64,000 bases of DNA from Mesaphorura yosii (lineage: Eukaryota > Arthropoda > Collembola > Poduromorpha > Tullbergiidae), in NCBI GenBank assembly GCA_009869945.1, contig WIXG01000392.1, positions 1 to 64,000 of the forward strand, written 5' to 3'. Below the pieces are notes generated by a model, which saw nothing but the letters and a program-made list of their open reading frames with translations, made no database searches and was not told where the DNA came from. Position 1 is the stretch's first letter. Every line of letters starts with the position of its first letter. Both the position numbers and the translations under genes were made by a program. Positions 55,327 to 64,000 of this stretch are shown here, one piece after another.

Positions 55327-56746
55327 TCAGGGTTTGTCACCGATGTCCAAGTTCTTGTGTTCGATGAAGCCCAGCCCGTACCACACCGCGATGAGCGCCC
55401 CGAGGAGGAGGCAGAAGAGGAGGAAGACGACGACTCCGTTCCCTCCACGGCGGTGGTACTGGAAGTGCTGGAAGAAAAAAGGCAAGGATTTAGTAGAGTG
55501 TCAAAAGGCTTGTCATAAAATTAGTTCAGCTTGTTGGCACTCACGATGAGGAAGGCTGCTCCGAGGAGTAGTGCCTTGTGTCTGGGTTCGAGGGCGATGG
55601 GGAAGTTGAGGCCCCAGCGGGAGTCCTGGTCGGGGTGCACCTTCTTCCAATGCGTCGAGATGAGCCCCACCTCCGTCACGTCGTCCTCTGCGTTCACCTC
55701 AAAGTGCTCGTCGAAGCACCAAAACACACACGGTGTGCACGCCCCGTAGCACGGCCCCCGAATTGCAAACAACGGCCTCCCGTCGCGGTCCTTGATCACG
55801 TACGCAGCGTCGCAGATGTCCTGAGTTAACGTCCCCAGAATACCTCCGTCAGACTCAAACACCGTCGCACTCTGCAAAAACACAAAAAAGAAAGCGCTTC
55901 GGAGCTGTTTTGCGTGTTTTGACTGTTTGGGGGTCGTGTCGTGCTTACGGCGGTGATTCCCAGGATGAGTTGGGTTCCTTTGGTGAGGACCACCGTCCTG
56001 CCTGTCCTGTCAAATACGTGGTACGTGAATTCGTAACGGAAGCAGCACTGCCACCTGTTCAGCAACTGACCACAGTAGTAAATGCACCGTCCGCTCGAGT
56101 TGACAACCTGAACCATCGCAAAAGACGAACAGTGAACCTAAATTTGGGAGTGCAGGGAATTGGATCTGACCTCTCGCTTAATGATGAGTCGGTGAAAGGC
56201 TTCCAGTCCAGCCGGGAAGGTGGAGCACTTCCTGAGGAAGAGGTAGTCGGTGCCCGAGAGGAGCGACAGGTTGGCGGAGGCGCCCTCCTCCCCAAACCCA
56301 GTCAGCTGGGACATGTACGACGACTGCTGGGAGAGGATGATGTCTCCTCCCGTCACTCGTCTCCCGGACGCCGAGTGAGCTGCGGGCAGTGGCGGAATGG
56401 GTCGGTCGCCTCCGAGGGGCTGCTGCGAGCTGACGCGATTCGTCTCCACTGTTCTCCCAATGGCAGACAGCGGCTGCTGCAGCACCGCCGTTCTCGGGAC
56501 CCGCAAAGGAAGCTTCAGGTAGACGCCTCCGCCGCCCGGAGTGCGCAGCGCCAAGGCGGTCGACGGCCTCGACCCTGAAAATCCAAACACATTTGGCAGC
56601 GCATGTGATGGCTATTCATGGAATGGTGACGAGTACTCGAGTTGTTGCTCACCTGCATCAGCCCGTGGTTTGGCGAAGGGCAGCAGGATCCTTCCCTCCT
56701 CCTCCTCCTCCGTCGATCTCAAATTGGAAGGTGGTGGCTGAGACAT
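55327..56746 (-). CDS. Divergent phospholipid scramblase (PLSCR family)
   Basis: Five exons on the minus strand (56746-56653, 56574-56171, 56107-55949, 55871-55545, 55467-55327) fit in phase to 374 residues. The N-terminal 140 residues are disordered and Pro/Ser-rich. The scramblase beta-barrel follows: FLRKCSTFPAG, CCFRYEFTYHVFDRTGR, GILGTLTQDICDAAYVIKD, and the end LNFPIALEPRHKALLLGAAF. The terminal helix lies in the last exon (VVVFLLFCLLLGALIAVWYG). It lacks the palmitoylated CCCPCC-type cluster of vertebrate PLSCR1, having instead GPCYGACTPCVFWC. PLSCR proteins bind Ca2+ and move phospholipids between leaflets or act in nuclear roles; activity cannot be predicted here. Confidence 0.7.
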
Positions 56747-56969
56747 CGTCGCGAAGAAAGGAGCCAATTAAATACAAAATATTTCTAACTCAAACGGCAA
56801 TCTGTTGGAATTCACTTTCGAATGCGCAGCTTAATTAACGTGGAGCCGATCTTGATTCACGAGTACGTAATTAGCACGAGTTGAATTTCTTCATGCAGGC
56901 GCTTCTCAAGAATTGATACAAATTTCATTCGCAATGGTTTGTAGCTGTCCTTTATTGATCTGAGACCCA

Positions 56970-58152
56970 AACTCAAGCGCAGTTCCTGGCTAAATTTCTC
57001 ATTCCACCTACTGACGATCAGTGCCCACGTCATGGCAACTATAAGCACTGTTTCAATAGGCCGTAGCAGGACCAGTGGTACAGAACTAGAAGGATTCCCT
57101 TTGGTAGTTGTCGATATCGTTATGCTGACAGTTGCTTCTGTTGTGCTCGTCCTAATTGTCGTTATGGTTAGCCAATCTGTCACATCAATGAACGAGACTG
57201 GGTCGAGCATCTCAGGGGATTTTCAGGTTCGATGCCACCCAGGCAAATAAATTCCCCGGAGATTGGGCACGTACACATAACCGAGGCTCCAAGTGTGGGC
57301 GAGAGGTCTTTGACGATAACAGATGCAGTTGCGTTGGTGGCCGGAGTCAGCCGCGGCATGTACGACAAACGGGGCTCAGGCTGGTTAAATGTGCCACCGA
57401 TAACGAAAATGTCTTCACCGACGCCCACGGCGCAGTGATGGCCGCCTCTGGGAACGCCTGGTAGGTAATTTGGGAGTGTAATGATAGAACCAGTGGCCGG
57501 TTCAAAGTTGACAATTGCAGACTCGTGTTGTGCCTAAGGTAGTACACCGGTAAACACGTACACGGCGCTGGTCTCTGCATCCCACACTGCCGCTGGAGCA
57601 ATACGCCCGAATGGGAGGCGACAATGACAACGTTGCGGTCGAGCTTTGGAAGCTAAGAATGGAGTCCACGAATTGCTCGTCACCCGGTTCGTTTACCTTC
57701 CCCTCCCCCCCCCCCTGACAATGTAGATGGTGTCCTCGAGATCCCACGTAGCTGCCAATTCTGTGGTTGGACTTGGCAACTCCCCCACCTGCGTCATGAT
57801 GGTACCATCGGAACTGATTGCTACCCTCCAAATTTCCGACCTCCTTCGCCATTTGTTCGAAGCCGGCTGTATGATTCTCCCCGCCGAAAATGTAAATATC
57901 TCGCACGGGATTGCCAACTGTAGCCACATCATCCCGGAAAACTCATGTGCCCGATGACTGACAGCGTGGCTCGTGTTACAGAGTATTTGTAAAAATTCAG
58001 TCGTCCCCATCGAAGAACGCTGGAGTGCTGTGGCGAGGGCTTGGCAGACGCTCGGTAGTGCGGGTCAATGAGAAGTTTTGAGTGTTGGCTGCTTGGAATC
58101 TTGCTGCAGGCACTAGAAGCAGCAGAACTGTGGACAATATAAGGGTGGACAT
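56970..58152 (-). pseudogene. Kelch-repeat secreted/membrane protein gene with several frame breaks
   Basis: A signal peptide begins at the ATG 58152 (MSTLILSTVLLLLVPAARFQ). Kelch beta-propeller blades then appear in alternating frames: DIYIFGGEN, EIWRVAISSDGTIM...DTIYIV, LSFQSSTATLSLSPP, AAVWDAETSAVYVFTG, EDIFVIGGTF and EFICLGGI. A Thr/Ser-rich stalk and a hydrophobic end (PLVLLRPIETVLIVAMTW) finish it. At least three frame changes and one in-frame TAG break the gene; one change sits at a run of 11 C on the plus strand (57705-57715). No introns would repair them. It was probably a secreted or GPI/TM-anchored kelch protein. Confidence 0.6.
57705..57715. repeat. Poly-C (poly-G on the coding strand) run
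   Basis: Eleven consecutive C lie inside the kelch-gene relic at one of its frame changes. Runs like this are hot spots both for real indels and for sequencing error. Confidence 0.9.
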
Positions 58153-58666
58153 TGCAAAAACTTTTGCGGGAAGCCCACTTCGCCGATGAACATTCAGCAC
58201 GGCTCATTCGCTCTTTTGAGAAGCGCATCCGTTTAGCGCTACGTACATCAACATTAAATATTGCAGAGCCCTTCTAATCTGAATCTGCCCTCAAAGTTAA
58301 TAACATTATGCGTTCTATTCCATCTTGCGAGGCAGCGTTTGAGCCCGGTAGGCTGTGCAGTGCGCCGAACATGGGGCGACGACTCACGTCCACCCTCCGT
58401 GTCTGCAATTTGTCTAACCTTCAAGACTTCAAGTGGAATTCGAATGCCAACGTTAATCCGACTGTTATCAGTATCATATCACACTTAACACAATACTCGA
58501 CTCACGGGTATTGTTTCTTATTGCTATTACGCATTGTGAAATGAAAAAATGAAATTCATTACCATTTTGAAAATCATTGCCAAACTGCCACATATTGCCG
58601 AAACACATCATCCGACATTCAGCATCTGAACCCAAACCGAAGTACATCGTAATTTAAAACACCAAA

Positions 58667-60212
58667 ATGAAGACACCATGGGCTGCCATCGTTATCGTCA
58701 TCGGTGCCCTTCTCGCAGCGTGCGACTACGCCATCGCCTTTCCCCGTGTAAGCCCCGCCCTACTCGCCGAATTTGAGCACCACGCCACCGCGAACGTCAT
58801 GATCACCATGCGCGACCGAACCGGCCCCGTCCTTGCCCAAGCAAAGGCCAAGGTAGAAGCATTGACCCAAACTAACGGAAACGTGAGTCGCGGTACCCGG
58901 ATTGGCGAACTACGTGCCGCCCTCGTCGAGCACGCTCAACGTTCCCAGGAACCCGTGGAGGGCCTTATTACAAAGATAGCAACGGAAAGCACTGGCATGG
59001 GCGTGGTCGCACGGAGTTTCTGGATCAGCAACCAAATCCACGTCCGCAATGCGCCGCTGACCCTTGTCCAGCTCCTTGCAAATCAGAGCGCTATCTCGGA
59101 CATTGACCTGGAACGCGTCATAAGGCTTGACCCTTCACCCCTCCCCTCGGCGCCCGCCCAGCTCGACCTGGCCAACCCCGAAATGGCTCAGTGGGGCGTC
59201 GTCATGATCCGGGCGCCCCAAGTCTGGGAGTCACCCGACTTTGGCTCGAACGGAACCGGTGTAGTGGTGGGTATCATCGACACCGGCGTGCACGGGACTC
59301 ACGAAGCTCTGCAAGGGAACTACCTGAATGATGGACACTCCTGGGCCGACCCCTTCGGCTATTCGACGTTTCCGCGGGATGGGAATGGGCACGGCACCCA
59401 TGCAGCGGGCAGCGCAGTGGGCCAGATGTATGGCATTGGCGTTGCTCCTGGCGCGAAATGGATTGCCTGCAAGGGGTTCAGTGACGAGGCGACCACTTCG
59501 GATGCGCACCTCTTGGCTTGCGGGGAGTTTATGCTCTGCCCAACCAACCCAGTTGGGGGCGACGAAGACTGTGCCAGGGCGCCCCACGTGGTCAGCAACA
59601 GCTGGGGTGGCGGGCAAGGGGACGACTATTACGCGGAAGTCATCGCCGCCTGGCATGCGGCCGGAATCATCCCTGTTTTCGCCATTGGCAACGAAGGATT
59701 GGAAGGGTGCGGAAGCGCCAGGAGATCAACCCGACGTCATTTCGGTGGGAGCCACGACTATATCCGACTCGCTGGCGTTCTTTTCTAGCCTCGGCCCGAG
59801 CGTCGACGTTGGCCTCAAGCCAGAAATTTCGGCGCCTGGCCACTACATCGTCTCGGCTGACGCAAGCGGGGACTCCTACTACAAGTACGACTCGGGAACG
59901 AGCATGGCAGCCCCGCACGTGACTGGGATTGTGGCTCTCCTGCTATCGTACAAGCCTACACTGAACTATGGAGACATCAAACATATTTTGGAATCCTCTG
60001 CCGACCACGACCTGACCTTCACCCACGACCATCACACTTGCGGCTGGCACTCCATTTCCGCCTTTCCCAATAACCACTTCGGGTACGGACGCGTCAACGC
60101 ATACAGGGCGCTGCAGCTTGCCAAGAATACGGCCGTCTGTTTTGCCATGGCATCCGGGCTCGCCATTATGCTGCTTCTAGCGTCTTTATTGCAGGATTCC
60201 TTCATGCTTTGA
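58667..60212 (+). pseudogene. Intronless subtilisin-like protease copy with one frameshift
   Basis: The same architecture as the gene at 42.9 kb: signal peptide, propeptide, catalytic Asp (VGIIDTGVHGTHEA), His (DGNGHGTHAAG) and, after a frame change at about 59720, Ser (SGTSMAAPHVTG). The C-terminal 25 residues are hydrophobic and may form a membrane or GPI anchor, which the first gene lacks. Deleting one base near 59720 would give a single frame of about 515 codons. The two introns of the first gene are both absent here, so this is a retrocopy or an intron-less paralogue. Whether the frameshift is real or an assembly error cannot be told. Poly(A) signal AATAAA at 60263. Confidence 0.7.
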
Positions 60213-60826
60213 ATTACTAAGTAAGCCGAGTCATTTGCTTTTGTCCATAATTGTATTCAAGCAATAAATATTTAAATCCAGCGCGTGCACCGAGTAGGTT
60301 ACCATGTCCGTCTCGGTGTCAGTGCGAGTGCGAAATGTTTTCTGCACGAGTGCGAGCACATTCTACCCGCTTCGCTTCTTCCTTCAGAATCACAGGTCAA
60401 ATGTCAGAGCTGTATCGACTCACACAAACGAGGCTTGCACCCTTGTACTCCATCATGAAATTTCCTAAGAAAAATAAAAAGTTTCGTGCGAGTACTTGTT
60501 TTGACACTTTGCGAGAGAATTTTATTGACATGAATTCTAAACGCGTTGACTGGCAGATGTGGATATGTGAGAGTGGTGCATGTATCGCGTTGGTGTCTTT
60601 CTTCGGAGTAAAACCTCAAACCCCAGGTCAGGTCATTTCATGTCAGAAAGCCTCTCCATTTATTTGATATTTATTTGCAGACTTCATTTGTCACCATAGA
60701 GTAAATTTAAGTGTTTTGTAATCAATTAAAATTTTCCACTTTCATGCATTCTGGTGGAATAGCTCTGGCCGATTTGCCAACGTAGCCGGGGGCGACGGCA
60801 CGATCTTTACGAGAGCCGCCGGCCGC

Positions 60827-61435
60827 CTAGGGGTTTCCGGCCTTTGGCTGGTGCTGCCGCTGGTTCACAGCATGCACAGCGGATACATCTTCGACGCCTG
60901 ACTCAGTAGGCACGAGGCTTAAGAAATAATCGTGCAATTCCTGGACGTCTGGTCGCAGGTCCCGATCGAGGGCCATGCATTGCTTCATCCGTTCGTGTCT
61001 GCGCAATACAATATCAAACGTTTTCCTAATAGGATGAGAAGGTTCCTTAGCTTTCTTACATGCCGTCCATGGCCAGTGTGATTTCAACGCCTTTTCTTGT
61101 ATTTTTTGTGGAAACTTTCGGCATTGGAAGGAGCCCTCCGCGCTTCAGCGTTTCCAACAGGTCACCGCCCGTGTCTTCAAAGTCGGCACAGGGCTCTTCA
61201 CCCAGCTTGAAGAGCTCACAGAGCAGCACGCCGAAGCTGTACACGTCCGACTTGAACTAGTACTGACGCAAATCCATGCACTCCGGCGCGGTGGATGCCC
61301 ACGGTTTCTTCGTGTGGGGGGAGGCCATATACGCATAATGCTCTCGAGTGACTTGGTGAGTCATCCCAAAGTCACAGATTTTGGAGTTCAGCAACAAATT
61401 GAACAATATACGCCAGGCGGCTATGTCTCCTTTAA
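60827..61435 (-). pseudogene. Receptor-tyrosine-kinase-like kinase-domain relic
   Basis: On the minus strand the C-lobe of a kinase domain is readable: KICDFGMT (DFG motif), then PWASTAPECM (APE), DVYSFGVLLCEL, and after a further frame break MKQCMALDRDLRPDVQEL, the terminal helix. The catalytic loop, which should be HRDLAARN, reads GDIAAWRI, so the catalytic Asp-Asn arrangement is lost. A TAG interrupts the frame directly before FKSDVYSFG. The N-lobe is not present. It is a dead copy, probably of a Tyr-kinase-type gene. Confidence 0.6.
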
Positions 61436-61439
61436 CTAT

Positions 61440-62815
61440 GCGCCTTGAATGGAGAAATATGAGCCCATCTAGAATTTGAAGCGTCTATTTCAAAAGGCCT
61501 ATTTCATTCATGTTGGATTCTCAGCGTCGGGCTTCCTATACCGGGCCAGCGACCGCGGGACGTTGCAATAATAATCGGCAACAATTTCTGTCCTATTTTC
61601 CCGAAGACAGGATAGGAAGATAGGATAGGATTTTGTGGCTGAACGAGACGGAGAGGGAGCCACGAGAAAGATGAGTCCAGTCGTCAGCTTCGCCACAATG
61701 AACTATAATAAATTTTTAATAATAATATATATTTCCCTATTTTCCAATTCACCTGATCAACATTACCAGAGCCGTTTACCTTACTTTACCTTTCTCTTTT
61801 CCAATCATGGTTTGAAGGTGTGTCATCAGCACTTCTTCGTAGAGCGTTGCCTTTCTGGATGTCAAGGCATGAGAAATAGCATGGCGTTTCTCTATAATAC
61901 CTAACCTAACCTTACATTGCTTGGAACAGAATAGTTGATTTGGCAACTAGACATGGCAACTGAAGCTTGAACCAGGCGGGGCCCGGACCATTGTATTGTC
62001 CAGCGAGCATGAAAGGGCTGGACAGCAATAAATTTTAATTGCCATTCCAGTAATCGATACGGTATGAATAAATTACAACGGAGGCTCCGGAGGCTCCAGA
62101 GGCTGAACGGTTAGTCTCTTCCGTGCGTGCCATTGTGCTGTCAATCAATCAATGATAACCTCAACGTAACAACTGTAGAGCAAAAAGTAGACTAAATTAT
62201 ACAGATGAGAATTGCATCTTGTATTGATGCAAAATGATTTCATACCCAGCTTCATTTCAGTGGAGACGTACGATGATTACGCAGACTCGGAAGAGACCTC
62301 CATCGCTTCGGCTGCTGACGCCTATTGCGTGGTTCCCAGAGCGTCATGAGAAAGCCATCTTGGGACCCAGTGACTTGGACTACAAATTTCCCACCGCCTG
62401 CTACCGCGTGAGGCCGCCGCCAATCTGTCTCCCATCGAAGGTGATGATGAATTACTGCATAATTAATTTAATCAAGTGAGTTCTATAAATAACCCAGTAA
62501 TAAAGATTCGTATTCGTGTCACCAATTTTTAGCGCACCAGTCGTCCGTCGTCCTTGTCCTGTCAATCATTACTTCATGCTGCTAGGGCTCTTATTTTGAT
62601 AAAGAATTAAGACGCGTGGCAGAAAACGTCCCCTGGACGTCGAACCCCCACCGTTATTCATTGGAATCGCAATTGAAGGTTATCAGAGTCAAACGAAGGT
62701 GGTCAAATACTGGAATGTTCGGCAAAGCTTGGTTTCAGTCGTTCGATTGTCAGTGGACTGGAACATTCCCCGGACACTACACTTTTAGCCCGGGAATTTG
62801 AAAATTAAGCTAAAG
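61440..62815. other. Intergenic stretch with a small inverted repeat
   Basis: There are short ORFs only. At about 61991-62028 TATTGTCCAGC and GCTGGACAGCAATA form an imperfect hairpin with a loop of about 13 bases; it may be a remnant of a transposon end. The ORF at 62234-62479 has no recognised pattern. Confidence 0.4.
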
Positions 62816-62819
62816 AACA

Positions 62820-63588
62820 ATGAAATTTATTCAAGTGCTCATCTCCTCTGCAACTCTTTTGCCGTTGCTTTTGTGTCTGGCTCCAACTAATTCCAATGCA
62901 AATATAAATGCACAGAAGTTAACCCTGTCACTCTACTACGAGTCCCTGTGTCCATCTTCAGTTGAATTCATTACCAAACGATTGTACCCTCTCTGGAAGC
63001 AAATGAATGGCGAACAGTATCTGAATCTAGATCTTGTACCGTATGGAAATGCAGAGGTAAGTCGCACTAGCATCCAAAATCCACATATTCCAAAACCTAA
63101 CGCTAAGTAACTAAGCACAGACTACAACGAATTCTGACGGGTCATTCAACATCACTTGCCAACATGGACCTGACGAATGCCAGCTCAACGAATTGCAAAA
63201 TTGCGGACTGAAATACATTCGGAAAGGAACGCTGCAGCTTGAGTACATCAACTGCACGTTAAGCCAACCAAATTCACCGAGAATGTCAATGGCAATGGCA
63301 ATCAAATCTAGGGCAGAAGAGTGTGCCAAGAGGTTAGCGATTGATTATCAACAGATTCGCAAGTGTGTGAAAAGCGACGAGGGAAAACATCTGCATTACT
63401 TGGCGGGGCAAAGGACTGACGCCTTGGAGCCACCACACCAATTTGTGCCATGGGTCATGTTTGACAACGTGTACATAAACAAGGAGGAAGTGGACGAGGC
63501 GAGGAGCTCAGGAGCCGGTCTGTTGAGAGTTTTATGTAGGAAAATTGAAGGTCTCAAGCCATCAATGTGTACTAATGTGTACTTTTAG
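62820..63588 (+). CDS. GILT-like thiol reductase with CxxS active site
   Basis: Gamma-interferon-inducible lysosomal thiol reductases reduce disulfides in lysosomes and endosomes. Two exons (62820-63056 and 63121-63588, phase 0) give 234 residues. A signal peptide of about 27 residues (LISSATLLPLLLCLAP) is followed by LYYESLCPSS, the active-site helix; here it reads CPSS instead of the classical CxxC, so the second Cys is missing. The family signature CQHGPDEC is intact, several further Cys and N-glycosylation sites are present, and FVPWVMFDN fits the thioredoxin-like end. CxxS forms may be weak reductases or chaperone-like binders. Poly(A) signal at 63606. Confidence 0.85.
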
Positions 63589-63611
63589 TTTACACATTAT
63601 GAAAGAATAAA

Positions 63612-64000
63612 TTTAGAATCCGATCCAAGTTCTATGAGTCTGTGGGCACCGATTCGCCTCTCGCATTACAACGACACGCCGAATTACGGCCTGACTCGCG
63701 TCTGCCATTGTTCAGCCAATCAATCGAAATATGGTGTCGTAATCAATCCGCCTTGTGTGGCAAAGAAAGAGGGCAAAAAATTTAAAGGGTGAATGTAGTC
63801 TCAGACAAGTACACCTTGTTAAAGGCTTTAAGCTTTGACCTTGGATGAAAATTAATCCGAAACCTAAATTTAAATCCAAGCAAGCTTAGCAGGCCAAAGC
63901 ATTCGTGGAACTGCTCTGCTGAGTAATGAGATATCTCATTTTGCGTCTCTGTAGAAGTTCAGCATCCACGAAGAAAGAGTGAAGAAGAGATGATATGATT
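63612..64000. other. Window end, no gene recognised
   Basis: The sequence after the GILT gene poly(A) signal contains no convincing ORF on either strand. Confidence 0.5.

Noticed and set aside
62234..62801. Two plus-strand ORFs before the GILT gene
   Set aside because: No protein family, no signal peptide and no matching splice phases; probably chance.
1..64000. Bacterial-style features (operons, Shine-Dalgarno sites, CRISPR, riboswitches)
   Set aside because: Spliced genes, poly(A) signals and TATA/Inr promoters show eukaryotic nuclear DNA; no such elements were seen.

Overview
This window is nuclear DNA from an arthropod, most likely a hexapod; a springtail-like animal is my best guess. 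The reasons are protein-coding genes on both strands split by short GT-AG introns (often 50-120 bp), an almost insect-identical Argonaute-1, divergent seven-helix chemoreceptor genes, a sarcoplasmic calcium-binding protein, a juvenile-hormone-acid-methyltransferase-like enzyme, and bacillopeptidase-like secreted subtilases. The springtail guess rests on gene-family flavour only and is not proven by the sequence. There are no operons, CRISPR arrays or bacterial signals. Exon joins below were worked out by hand from splice sites and reading phase.

Layout. 0-3.4 kb: a cluster of gustatory-receptor-like genes, consisting of the last exon of one, a full-length one broken by a single in-frame TGA, and an intact one on the minus strand. 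5.0-6.5 kb: an XK-related scramblase-type membrane protein. 8.6-9.2 kb: a calcium-binding EF-hand gene with a TATA promoter. 10.1-11.3 kb: a cysteine-bearing orphan and a ZZ zinc-finger gene. 12.6-13.9 kb: two more damaged chemoreceptor copies, head to head. 14.6-16.5 kb: an intronless secreted polysaccharide-lyase-like gene and a broken second copy interrupted by a segment carrying a transposase tail. 16.5-17.1 kb: a leucine-rich-repeat relic. 17.5-18.4 kb: the kinetochore protein SPC25.

The housekeeping core runs from 20.7 to 38.7 kb: Ago1 (nine coding exons, all four slicer residues kept), a large disordered orphan, the ribosome-assembly factor MRTO4, the PP2A scaffold subunit A (ten exons, one GC-AG intron, a 14-base final coding exon), and a carotenoid oxygenase with all four iron-binding histidines. 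Next, at 39.6-41.3 kb, is an Arg/Ser-rich protein ending in an HMG-box-like segment, which looks like a sperm chromatin (protamine-like) protein.

42.8-50.3 kb holds a secreted subtilase, a UDP-glucuronosyltransferase C-terminal relic, the JHAMT-like methyltransferase, an UNC-93-like transporter-fold protein, an orphan ORF and mitochondrial COQ3 (a second GC-AG intron). 50.8-56.8 kb holds a small cysteine-rich membrane protein, a large type I membrane glycoprotein with viral-envelope-like architecture, a ZNRF-type E3 ligase and a divergent phospholipid scramblase. 57.0-61.5 kb is a decay zone: a frameshifted kelch-repeat gene, an intronless frameshifted second subtilase, and a receptor-kinase relic with a degraded catalytic loop and a stop codon. 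62.8-63.6 kb is a GILT-family gene whose active site reads CxxS.

Functionally the neighbours do not form one pathway. The window is a mosaic of single-copy conserved genes and fast-turnover accessory families (chemoreceptors, subtilases, lyase, UGT, GILT), many of them represented by broken copies.
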